A stretch of 39,087 nucleotides of DNA from Candidatus Hydrogenedentota bacterium (GTDB taxonomy: Bacteria; Hydrogenedentota; Hydrogenedentia; Hydrogenedentales; SLHB01), in NCBI GenBank assembly GCA_016209895.1, contig JACQVH010000245.1:1-39087 (forward strand), written 5' to 3'. Under the pieces are notes generated by a model, which was not told where the DNA came from, did not search any database, and was given only the letters and a program-made list of their open reading frames with translations. Shown piece by piece: positions 16,922 to 24,746 of the stretch. Position 1 is the stretch's first letter. Each line of letters begins with the position of its first letter. A program made the translations under genes and the position numbers.

Positions 16922-16985
16922 AAAGCAAGTGTTGATAGAAGTGCACTTTAGGGAACACCCCCAACGGGAGGGTAGCACTTGCTTT
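16922..16985. promoter_or_regulatory. Nested inverted repeats upstream of efflux system 1
   Basis: A perfect 10-bp inverted repeat, AAAGCAAGTG at 16922-16931 and CACTTGCTTT at 16976-16985, encloses a second perfect palindrome, AAGTGCACTT (16939-16948). It also encloses a C-tract/G-tract pair, which on the minus strand reads TACCCTCCCGTTGGGGGTGT. The outer arm ends 13 bp from the start codon of the outer-membrane channel. The arrangement could be a metalloregulator operator (the C/G tracts recall CsoR/RcnR-type sites) or an mRNA leader hairpin. The function is inference. Confidence 0.45.
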
Positions 16986-17021
16986 AGGATTAGAGCAACT
17001 GGAAGGTATGGCGATCCAGGA

Positions 17022-17486
17022 CTACGCCCGGAGAACCACCGTGTGCAATTGGACCACGGTCCCCGAGATTGGTGGGTACTCAGACGGGTAAGCGCGCGAT
17101 AACGGAACCCGCATCGCCGGCCTCGTCACTGCAAAGTCGCACGAAGGTATTACGCATGCGGAAGCCATAGAGGGTCCGGTGTTTGTCGGGACTCGCGGTA
17201 TGGCGCTCATCGCCAGCGAGATATCCTGACAAGGTCCGCAACCCGAATCTGAGGGGCAGGATTCCGACCAGATGACCGGAGTGTCCACGCTCGACGCGAC
17301 CATGGGGCGGCTTTCCGGACAGCAGCGCGCGCCTGGGGCATATTCGATGGCAACGTCGCCGTTGTCGCCAGCGCAAAGGAAGAATCCGGCACACGAAGCC
17401 GACGTGGACAACCCATAGGCGGTGACCGCGAACAGTGCCGCGAGTCGGGATGTGCATGACCTGCTCATTTGAAGCGAGATAGGCAT
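17022..17486 (-). CDS. Small secreted Cys-rich protein linked to metal efflux
   Basis: A small protein of about 154 residues with an N-terminal signal-type helix (RLAALFAVTAYGLSTSASC), then a cysteine pattern: FFLCAGDNGDVAIEYAPGA, RCC, SESC, SGCGPCQDISL and CVIPSC. It ends in a hydrophobic-basic tail (VVQLHTVVLRA). From memory, proteins of this layout (C-x-G-x2-G-x-[VI]-A-[IVL]-E, CC, C-G-x-C-x-D-I) are often encoded with CzcCBA/CusCBA operons and remain uncharacterised; a periplasmic metal-binding role is inferred. The start is uncertain: ATG at 17486 and 17468 both lack a good ribosome site. A longer frame begins at 17612 with an ATGA overlap onto the upstream gene but puts 42 non-signal residues first. 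Confidence 0.65.
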   Translation of the reverse strand: MPISLQMSRSCTSRLAALFAVTAYGLSTSASCAGFFLCAGDNGDVAIEYAPGARCCPESRPMVASSVDTPVIWSESCPSDSGCGPCQDISLAMSAIPRVPTNTGPSMASACVIPSCDFAVTRPAMRVPLSRAYPSEYPPISGTVVQLHTVVLRA

Positions 17487-17608
17487 AATCTGAGACACAA
17501 TTCTGCCAGAAGTCAAAACAAACCGCAAGGCGTAGCCGTTCAGCGCGAAACCAACCCGTTGCGTGGCTGTGGCAGCTTCTAAAAGAGGCATTTTCCCCGG
17601 TCCGGCAC

Positions 17609-18985
17609 TCATTCCGCGGGCTGAGTTTCTCCGGCCAATAGGTACTGTACGTCATGAAACGCCGAACGCGCTTCGAACGCCTCACGCAGGTAAGCCATTC
17701 GCGCCTCGGCGAGTGAACGATAGGCGTCAAGCACTTCGAGCATACTAATGTCGCCGGCCTCGTGGCTGGAACGCACTATCTCGAGGGTCTGCTCCATTCG
17801 CGGGATTATGCGTTCTGCAAAGGAGGCTGCCCGGCTTCGATGCGCGGTGAACGCGGCGACGGACTCCTGCAAACGCGTCTCGAATGCATTCCGGTCCGCC
17901 CTTACGGTGGCTGCTTGGAATTTGGCATTCTCGCGGGCGGCTTGGACTTCGCCCTGCTTGCGATCGAACAACGGCAATTCGAACTCGAGCGAAAGGTCAA
18001 AAGTATCCTGGTCGGCATACTCGTAGTGACGATAGCCGAATCCAAGAGTGGGCACGGGCCACCGGCGCGACTCGACAACCGCCACCCGGGCACGCGCGGC
18101 TTCCTCGGCCTTTTCCCAAATGCGTGCTTGCGGGTGATCGTCTTTTAGCCGCGCGACCGATTCTTCGGGGGGTTCGGGAAGCGGTGTTGCGGTTGTGCCA
18201 GCACAGTTCCCGATAACCAAATCGGGAGCGCCCAGAACCCCGGCCAGACGGGCTTTTGATTGGCTTAACTCGCTGCGGGCGGCTTCCATTTCAAGCCGAA
18301 ACCGCTCGTGATCGGCTTTGCCTTTTATAAGTTCAACTTCCGCGATGTCCCCCGCTTCAAACCGGGCGCGAGTTACGTCTAGAATTTCCGTCAGTGTTCG
18401 TTCGAGTTCCCCGGCGGTATGTAGCGATTCCTGGCGGTAGACTACCTCATCAAAGGCTTTCCCGACTTCCAAACGCAGTTCCAACCGTGTGCGAATGTAC
18501 TCGAGCTTCCATCTCTCCATTTCAAGCTTCCCAGCGGCTCGAGCCTGTCGCTGGGCGCCCCATAGGGGCAACGGCTGCGAAATACTGATGACTTGTTGCA
18601 ATTGGTCGGGATTGTCAGGTTCAGGGATGCTGGGAGCCCAGAGTTCGTTCGAGGAATCAGGGGCGTTCGCGCCGGCACGAACGCGATTACTCAAGGCCAC
18701 CAAGTTTTCCACCTTCGCCAAGTCCGGTGGTCGGTTATCGGCATGAGGTGTGTAGCTATCCATACCCAGCGAGATCGTCGGATTAGGCCAAAGTCCCGCC
18801 TGCCGCGCTTCTCCTTCCGCCATCTTGATGCGATGTCGAAGCGCCTCGAGTTCGGGCCGGCTCTGTTCGGCTAGGCGCAGCGCCTCGTCGAGCGTCAGCC
18901 CCTCGAGCGCTGCCGCGTGGGCAGTGGTTGCGCACGCAGTGAGAAGAATGCATGCATAGATAGCAACCGGCAATATTCGGTTCAT
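17609..18985 (-). CDS. TolC-family outer-membrane channel, CzcC/CusC type (system 2)
   Basis: Outer-membrane efflux protein of 458 residues, third gene of system 2. The start at 18985 (MNRILPVAIY) is chosen because of the AAGGAAA site and a 4-bp ATGA overlap with the pump stop; a longer frame runs inside the pump gene in another phase. The signal sequence ends LLTAC, so Cys18 is probably lipidated. Two efflux repeats are visible: LTLDEALRLAEQSRPELEALRHRIKMAEG with LWPNPTISLGMD, then LGFGYRHYEYADQDTFDLSLEFELPLFDRKQGEVQAA and DISMLEVLDAYRSLAEARMAY. The diagnostic PLFDRKQGE segment matches metal-exporting members. It forms the exit duct for its pump and adaptor. Confidence 0.9.
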   Translation of the reverse strand: MNRILPVAIYACILLTACATTAHAAALEGLTLDEALRLAEQSRPELEALRHRIKMAEGEARQAGLWPNPTISLGMDSYTPHADNRPPDLAKVENLVALSNRVRAGANAPDSSNELWAPSIPEPDNPDQLQQVISISQPLPLWGAQRQARAAGKLEMERWKLEYIRTRLELRLEVGKAFDEVVYRQESLHTAGELERTLTEILDVTRARFEAGDIAEVELIKGKADHERFRLEMEAARSELSQSKARLAGVLGAPDLVIGNCAGTTATPLPEPPEESVARLKDDHPQARIWEKAEEAARARVAVVESRRWPVPTLGFGYRHYEYADQDTFDLSLEFELPLFDRKQGEVQAARENAKFQAATVRADRNAFETRLQESVAAFTAHRSRAASFAERIIPRMEQTLEIVRSSHEAGDISMLEVLDAYRSLAEARMAYLREAFEARSAFHDVQYLLAGETQPAE

Positions 18986-21900
18986 AGGGATATTTCCTTT
19001 ACAGTAGGAACCGGCCGACCGAATCGCAGGTATAAGGCCGGCGTGATGATCATGTTCAGCGCCATCGAAGTGAGGAGCCCGAAAAGAATGACAATCGCCA
19101 TGGGGGTCTGAATCTCGTTGCCCGGCTTTTCGCCCCCTAACGCCAAGGGGATAAGCGCCAACCCCGCAGCGAGCGCCGTCATCAAGATCGGGGCGAGGCG
19201 TTCCAGCGAACCGCGATACACGGCGTTTCGAAATTCGGTCACTCCCTCTTTCTCTTGAAGGTTGCGGATGTGAGAGATGAGCATAATACCGTTTCGCGCG
19301 GCGATGCCGAATACCGTGATGAATCCGATCATGGAAGCGACGCTTAAGGTGCCGCCCGACACGTACACGCCCAGTACGCCGCCGATGAGCGCCAGGGGAA
19401 GATTTATCATGACGAACGCTGCATCGCGACCCGAGCCAAAGGCCAAGTGCAGTATGAATCCGATACCTAACGTAACCAGGACGCCGAGTATGGTCAGCCG
19501 GCGTGCGGCCTCTTCCGCGCTTTCGAACTGACCGCCGAATTCCACCCGGTATCCCGGGTATTGGCCAATGATCGGTTCCACCAGGCTCCGCGTATCCTCG
19601 ACAACGGAAGCCACGTCTCGGCCGGCTACGTTGCACTGGACCACAATCTTGCGCTGCACTTGTTCGCGGGAAATCAGGTTTGGCCCGGTTGTACGAGCGA
19701 TGGCCGCCACGCGCTTGAGTGGGATTTTGGCGCTGCCGGGCGCGTCGAGCGGTACGTCTCCGATGGATTTGAGCGACCAGCCGTTTCCTTCATCCAACCG
19801 GACTCGCAAATCGTAGGCGTACGGACCTTCGAGGATGCGCGTCACGTAAACACCCTGTAATGCGGCCTCGACGGTGCGGGCGGCGTCCTCGATATGGAGA
19901 TGGTGAGAGGCTAGGGCGAGCCGGTCGAAATGCACCAACAGCACGGGCACGTCCATTTGTTGCTCGACCGAAAGGTCTACTACACCCGCGACCGACGACA
20001 TGGCCGAGCGGACGGATTCGGCAAGTTTCCGAAGCGTAAAGAGATCGTCGCCAAAAATCTTCACGGCCAGATTGGCGCGGGTGCCGGAAAGCATATGATC
20101 TATTCGGTGGGAAATGGGCTGCCCGATGGTGATGTTCATTCCGGGGATTTGCGAGAATTCTTCCCGCAGTCCTGCCAGTAATTCACGCTTGCCGCGATCC
20201 TTCATGGCGAGCGAGACCTCCAATTCGGAGGACTCGACCCCCATTACGTGTTCGTCACGCTCGGCACGGCCGGTACGTCTGGCGATCGCGGTGACTTCCG
20301 GCTGGGCGAGCAGAACGTTGTCCACGGCCTCGGCCAACTCTAGTGATTCTGCCAAGGAGGTGCCCGGCATTGTGACCGCGCCAATTGTCAGAGACCCCTC
20401 GTTGAAGTCCGGCAAGAACGCGCCGCCCATGCGGGTGATGCCGAAAACGGATGCCGCGAATAGGATCAGCGCCGGTGTAGTGGCAAGCCAGGGATGATCG
20501 AGCACTCGATTCAGCGCGGGTCCATAGACGGCCTTCAGCCCTTGCACTAGTCCGGGTTCGTGTGCCGCGCGGATCGAGCGGCTCGTCGGGAGCATCAGAT
20601 GGCAGAAGGCGGGCGTCAACGTAACGGCTACGACGAAGGAAGCGAACAGCGAGACCACGTACGCGACTCCCAATGGAGCCAACAGCCTTCCTTCGACTCC
20701 GGAGAGAAAGAAAATGGGCACAAAAACGAGCATAATGATCAGCGTCGCGAACACGATGGACGACTGAATCTCCAAGCTGCCCCGATATACCACCTCCCAC
20801 GCCGACCTCTGCTCGGATTCCGGCAATCGGGTGTTTTCGCGCAGGCGCCTCGCCACGTTCTCGACAACAATGATTGCGTCGTCCACGAGCGCGCCGATGG
20901 CAATCGCCATGCCGCCCAAGGTCATGGTGTTGATGGTAGCGCCCAAGCCCCGCAAGGTGAGCACCCCGGCGAGCAGGGAGATCGGAATTGCCGTCAGTGT
21001 AATCAGGCTGGCACGCACGTTTGCCAGGAACAGCATGACGATTGCGATCACCAGAACACCACCATCTCGCAGCGCGTGCAGTACGTTCGCGATGGCGACC
21101 TCGATGAAATCAGCTTGCCGGAATAGGTCCTTCCGGATCGCCATTCCATCGGGCAGCTTGGACTGTATGTCATCGAGGACAGTGTCGAGTGCGGTAGTCA
21201 ACGCGAGTGTATTCACGCCGGGCTGTTTTTGAATTCCGATGACCACCGCCGGTTTTCCGTTCGCCGCGCCATCGCCTCTCTTCGGGGCCGCGCCGGTGCG
21301 CACCGTACCCAGGTCGGAGACGCGAATCGGCACACCGTCCAGCGCCGAGACTACGGTGGCGCCGATGTCCTCGAGGTCATGAGCCCGGCCTTCGCCTTTG
21401 ACCAGGAATTCCGTACCACCCTCGACCAGGAAACCGGCGGATACATTTTCGTTGGAAGCGCCCAGGGCCTCGGATACTTGTAGGAGGGAGATGTTGTAGG
21501 CGGTAAGCTTCGAGGGGGAGAGGACGACTTGATACTGTTTTTCATCTCCGCCCGTGGGGGTCACCTGAGACACGCCGGCCACGGACAACAGACGCCGCCG
21601 GATGGTCGTCTCCGCGACCGTTCGCAACTCGGTTGGAGTATGCCGGTCAGAGGTCAGCGCGATGAACATGATCTCGCCCATGATGGAGGAGATTGGCGCG
21701 AGAATGGGTCGTTCCGCTTCGGGTGGCAAGTCCACCAGAGACAATTTCTCGTTTACGATTTGGCGGGCCTCGTAAATGTCCGTGCCCCAATCGAATTCGA
21801 CCCAGATCACGGCGATCCCCACGGCCGTGGCTGACCGGACACGGCGCACGCCGGAGGCACCGTTCAACGCCGCCTCGATCGGAAATGTCACGAGGCTTTC

Positions 21901-22083
21901 CACCTCGCTCGGCGCCATTCCGACCGCGTCCGCCACGATTGTAACCGTTGGCGCCGAGAGGTCCGGAAAGACGTCAATGGACATTCCCAATGCCGTGTAG
22001 ATTCCGACCGCGGTAACTATCGAGAAAATGACGACCACCGCCGCACGGTTCTTAAGGGACCAGCGAATCAACGCGTCTATCAT
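18982..22083 (-). CDS. Heavy-metal efflux RND pump, CusA/CzcA family (system 2)
   Basis: A 1033-residue HME-RND antiporter, the pump of system 2. It opens with MIDALIRWSLKNRAAVVVI and has the early motifs DVFPDLSAPTVTIVADAVGM and VEFDWGTDIYEARQIVNEKL. The helix IV motif is GGMAIAIGALVDDAIIVVEN, which differs from system 1 and lies nearer the CusA/HME5-like class, so the two pumps probably differ in substrate. The second half contains GEEVNG-type RND core equivalents such as IGQPISHRIDHMLSGTRANLAVKIFG. The start at 22083 follows AGGGGA, 15 bp after the adaptor stop. The stop overlaps the TolC-like start. The metal is not determinable from sequence alone; Cu, Ag or Fe are candidates. Confidence 0.92.
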   Translation of the reverse strand: MIDALIRWSLKNRAAVVVIFSIVTAVGIYTALGMSIDVFPDLSAPTVTIVADAVGMAPSEVESLVTFPIEAALNGASGVRRVRSATAVGIAVIWVEFDWGTDIYEARQIVNEKLSLVDLPPEAERPILAPISSIMGEIMFIALTSDRHTPTELRTVAETTIRRRLLSVAGVSQVTPTGGDEKQYQVVLSPSKLTAYNISLLQVSEALGASNENVSAGFLVEGGTEFLVKGEGRAHDLEDIGATVVSALDGVPIRVSDLGTVRTGAAPKRGDGAANGKPAVVIGIQKQPGVNTLALTTALDTVLDDIQSKLPDGMAIRKDLFRQADFIEVAIANVLHALRDGGVLVIAIVMLFLANVRASLITLTAIPISLLAGVLTLRGLGATINTMTLGGMAIAIGALVDDAIIVVENVARRLRENTRLPESEQRSAWEVVYRGSLEIQSSIVFATLIIMLVFVPIFFLSGVEGRLLAPLGVAYVVSLFASFVVAVTLTPAFCHLMLPTSRSIRAAHEPGLVQGLKAVYGPALNRVLDHPWLATTPALILFAASVFGITRMGGAFLPDFNEGSLTIGAVTMPGTSLAESLELAEAVDNVLLAQPEVTAIARRTGRAERDEHVMGVESSELEVSLAMKDRGKRELLAGLREEFSQIPGMNITIGQPISHRIDHMLSGTRANLAVKIFGDDLFTLRKLAESVRSAMSSVAGVVDLSVEQQMDVPVLLVHFDRLALASHHLHIEDAARTVEAALQGVYVTRILEGPYAYDLRVRLDEGNGWSLKSIGDVPLDAPGSAKIPLKRVAAIARTTGPNLISREQVQRKIVVQCNVAGRDVASVVEDTRSLVEPIIGQYPGYRVEFGGQFESAEEAARRLTILGVLVTLGIGFILHLAFGSGRDAAFVMINLPLALIGGVLGVYVSGGTLSVASMIGFITVFGIAARNGIMLISHIRNLQEKEGVTEFRNAVYRGSLERLAPILMTALAAGLALIPLALGGEKPGNEIQTPMAIVILFGLLTSMALNMIITPALYLRFGRPVPTVKEISL

Positions 22084-22098
22084 GTCTGTCGTCCCCTA

Positions 22099-23826
22099 TT
22101 AGTGAGCGTGACCATGCGCCGGAATGACCGACGATACGGACGCAAGCCGGACCGCATAGGCGCCTTCCGTAACCACGCGCTCGCCTTCGTTCAGCCCCGA
22201 CAACACCTGCGCAAAATTCCCGGTGCGAATGCCGAGCGTGAGGTCGCGCCGCTCAAAAGCCTCGCCGGCGAGTTGTACGTACGCGATGGCCCGGCCCTCT
22301 TCCTCGACGATTGCCGACAGCGGGACCACGAGGGCCTCTTCGGCCTTGGACGTTTCGACAAAAACCGTCAGCGCGAGGCCAATCCGGAGTAAACCGTCGG
22401 GATTTGGCACTTCGTAAATGAGCGGGGCGGTTCGGGTGGCACTGTCAATCTCACTCCCCAAAAGGACAAAGCGTCCTTTGTTTCCATCAACAATCGGTTT
22501 CAAACCATTCGGTGCCCCCGGGAGGGCGTAGGTCGCCCCTAGGTCAGGCCGAATACGAGCCAAGTCCGATTCGGGAACTCGCGCTTCAATCAATACGACC
22601 GAGACGTCGAGAATTGTGAACAAGGACTTGTCAGGTCTCACGAACTCGCCTTCGGACGCATCAACCGAAACGACGCGCCCATTGATCGGAGCTCTTATCG
22701 GCAAGACCGGCGCGCCGTCGTGTGGCGGTGAACTGGCAGGTTTCGTCCGGAGTTCGCTGGTGGCCGCGTGGTAGGACCGCTTCAGTGCGCGGGCAGCGTC
22801 GAGCGCGGCAGCCGCTTGGCGCTGCGCAAATTCGGCTTCCTCCACTTCCTTAACGGACTTGGCCTTCTTTTCGTAGAGGCCGCGGGTGCGATCGAGTGAT
22901 TGGTTAGCCTTCTCGAGCGCGGCCTGTGCCTCTCGAATACTGGCCTCAGTTTCGGCCGACTTTACATCGAGTTCGAGCGCCAGCGCCTGAAGTGCGCTTG
23001 CGGCGACGGGCTGCAATAAGGCCACGAGCTGACCCTCCACTACACTATCCCCGATGAATGGCAATGGCCCGTCCGCCGGCCGCGTCAGATGTCCCTCCAC
23101 TGGGGGCGTAACCAACGCGCGCTTACCCGGCAGGGGCCGAATTACGCCGGCTAGCCTCAACTCCTCGGACAATGGGCGGCGCCGAACGGAATCTGTCTTG
23201 CTCAGAATCTTCCACTGTTGCTCCTTGAGAAAGGTGATGCCCTCAGGTGCCGCAGGTTCGGGGGCATGGGCCGCTTCGTGTTCGGTGGCGTATACCGGCG
23301 TCGGGGGCAAGTCTACGATGAATTCCTGATCGTCCAGCGGAATACGAAGCGAAATCTTCCAGGCACCGGGTTCGAGGAAGGTCAATTCGGGCAGATAGAT
23401 TCCGGCGCGCGCAGGATTCTCCTCGACGTGTTCCCGCTGCTCCCCCGATGGTCCTTGCATTACAAACGTAACGGGTCCTTCGCGCCGAGGATGGAGGGTT
23501 ACGAGGTCGGTCACGTGCGTAATGAATCGAACTGGCGTTTTGGCGACCGCCAAAGCGTGTTCAACAAACAGTTCGAACCGGTCCGTCCAGACGGTTACCT
23601 GAGCCGTCTTTTGCTCGCCATGTTCGTGAGCGTTGCCCTCCTCGGCATGATCGTCCGCAGACTCCTGGGGGTGCGCGGGCGCATCCGCATGCGCGTGCTC
23701 AGGTTCATCGTGCGGATGGCCGCGCGCATCGGACCGAGCCGACGGCTCGCCGGAGGTACACGAAAAAACAGAAATTAGCGCTATGATCCATAGACCGAAA
23801 CCGTGTCGGTATATCCGACGTTTCAT
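22099..23826 (-). CDS. His-rich lipoprotein RND adaptor, CusB/CzcB type (system 2)
   Basis: A 575-residue membrane fusion protein, longer than the usual 400-500. The start at 23826 follows AAGGGAG. A lipoprotein signal peptide ends at ISVFSC, so Cys23 is the likely anchor. Residues 28-75 are rich in His and acidic residues (HPHDEPEHAHADAPAHPQ and more), a probable metal sponge. A beta-rich domain (about 76-180, TVWTDRFELFVEHALAVAKT...EPGAWKISLRIP) precedes the standard adaptor: GPLPFIGDSVVEGQLVALLQP, a long coiled-coil hairpin (about 280-345), RAPINGRVVSVDASEGEFVRPD, and the C-terminal domains ending in GLNEGERVVTEGAYAVRL. It bridges the pump and outer-membrane channel and may hand metal to the pump. 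Confidence 0.9.
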   Translation of the reverse strand: MKRRIYRHGFGLWIIALISVFSCTSGEPSARSDARGHPHDEPEHAHADAPAHPQESADDHAEEGNAHEHGEQKTAQVTVWTDRFELFVEHALAVAKTPVRFITHVTDLVTLHPRREGPVTFVMQGPSGEQREHVEENPARAGIYLPELTFLEPGAWKISLRIPLDDQEFIVDLPPTPVYATEHEAAHAPEPAAPEGITFLKEQQWKILSKTDSVRRRPLSEELRLAGVIRPLPGKRALVTPPVEGHLTRPADGPLPFIGDSVVEGQLVALLQPVAASALQALALELDVKSAETEASIREAQAALEKANQSLDRTRGLYEKKAKSVKEVEEAEFAQRQAAAALDAARALKRSYHAATSELRTKPASSPPHDGAPVLPIRAPINGRVVSVDASEGEFVRPDKSLFTILDVSVVLIEARVPESDLARIRPDLGATYALPGAPNGLKPIVDGNKGRFVLLGSEIDSATRTAPLIYEVPNPDGLLRIGLALTVFVETSKAEEALVVPLSAIVEEEGRAIAYVQLAGEAFERRDLTLGIRTGNFAQVLSGLNEGERVVTEGAYAVRLASVSSVIPAHGHAH

Positions 23827-23915
23827 GAAATTCTCCCTTGGACATGAGAACGTACCACCTCGTAAGGCACACGTCTCTCGACGGTTGAAGGCTTGACAAA
23901 GAGGAGCTTCTTGGA

Positions 23916-23947
23916 GTAGTCGCCGCGGCTCCGCCGCGACGCTCTAC
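23916..23947. repeat. Inverted-repeat element between small His-rich gene and adaptor
   Basis: An inverted repeat, TCGCCGCGG (23920-23928) against CCGCCGCGA (23931-23939), sits inside a frame GTAGTCG...CGACGCTCTAC. It overlaps the stop codon of the His-rich gene by four bases. On the minus strand it resembles the hairpin at 30123-30150 (both run GTAG, CGTCGC, GGCG, CTAC), so it may belong to a dispersed palindromic family. It could also stabilise or attenuate the operon mRNA. Confidence 0.45.
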
Positions 23948-24348
23948 AGCAGGAGGGGACAGGCCGTGAGGTGCACGGGCGTCGGAGGCGCCAAGAAGAC
24001 GGCTGTTGGTGAGTAATCGGACGGGGCGGAAGGCCCAACCAAGCTGTCCAGCGGCAAAGCAACCGCGAGACTGACTACGAAAGCAGTATGTTGGATATAA
24101 CAGACAACTCCCGTCCAATGAAACCCATGTCCGTGATTATTGGGGTCGTGGTTATTGGCGGGCGCGGGTGCGTGGGCATGGTGCGAATAACCCTTAACGG
24201 CGGCGGATCCATCGTGATGATGATCGTGCAGTATCGCGTTTTCCGCCGCAGGTCCGGCGATGGGACCTGGGCTGAGATGTTCCGCGGTCGCGTGGTGTGA
24301 AGAACACAATAGACTCCCGCACACCAATATCGTGAAGAATGCACGCAT
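23944..24348 (-). CDS. Small His-rich secreted or membrane protein heading efflux operon 2
   Basis: A 134-residue protein starting MRAFFTILVCGSLLCSS, a signal peptide or lipobox-like leader. The middle (about 40-78) is rich in His and Asn, with HDHHHDG, SHHAHAPAP and NNHDPNNHGHGFHW, which suggests periplasmic binding of divalent or monovalent metal. A hydrophobic segment (VVCYIQHTAFVVSLAVALPL) follows and may anchor it. It is the first gene before the system 2 adaptor, 117 bp away. It fits small metal-resistance accessory proteins by position and composition, but I cannot name its family. The ribosome site (TAGGT) is weak. Confidence 0.65.
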   Translation of the reverse strand: MRAFFTILVCGSLLCSSHHATAEHLSPGPIAGPAAENAILHDHHHDGSAAVKGYSHHAHAPAPANNHDPNNHGHGFHWTGVVCYIQHTAFVVSLAVALPLDSLVGPSAPSDYSPTAVFLAPPTPVHLTACPLLL

Positions 24349-24746
24349 CGGCTACAGGCTACCTAATCTTATGCGTAAAGTCAATCAGTATGCCGCGGTC
24401 ATTCAATCACGAAAAAACATACGTGGTACTGGAGCTACTTCATATATCCATCCCTAGGATGTATGGTCAAAAAACGAACGAATCGATAGGGTGCAAATTG
24501 CAGGGATTGCGAGAAAGGACCGCCCTTCCCGCACTACTTCACCCAACTCCCGGCTCCCAGGTCTGTACGAAAGAAATCGGCCGTTCTCCTGAGCATCGTC
24601 TTGGAAAGGTCCGTCCTTCCGGAAACCTTCGAACGGCACATCGGCTAGCAATCCAAGGAAAGTACTGGACTTATTGGGGACGAAATGCTAAAATCGGCTG
24701 GGAAAATGTGATTTTTTGTCTGGGGATTGAAACCAGGAGAGCACTA
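24349..24746. other. Divergent spacer between efflux cluster and DUF6807 gene
   Basis: Nearly 400 bp without a convincing gene. The plus frame is open here, but its translation has no family character, and a well-placed start for the DUF6807 gene follows. The stretch must hold the outward promoters for both strands. No clear minus-strand promoter or metalloregulator palindrome could be picked out. Confidence 0.6.
24666..24694 (+). promoter_or_regulatory. Candidate sigma-70-type promoter for DUF6807 gene
   Basis: TGGACT (24666-24671) and TAAAAT (24689-24694) are separated by 17 bp. They match four and five of six consensus bases, and lie 53 bp upstream of the proposed TTG start. Confidence 0.4.

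Noticed and set aside
24339-24746. 5' part of the long DUF6807 frame as coding
   Set aside because: Its translation lacks family character, it overlaps the divergent His-rich gene, and a TTG with a good ribosome site starts the recognisable protein.
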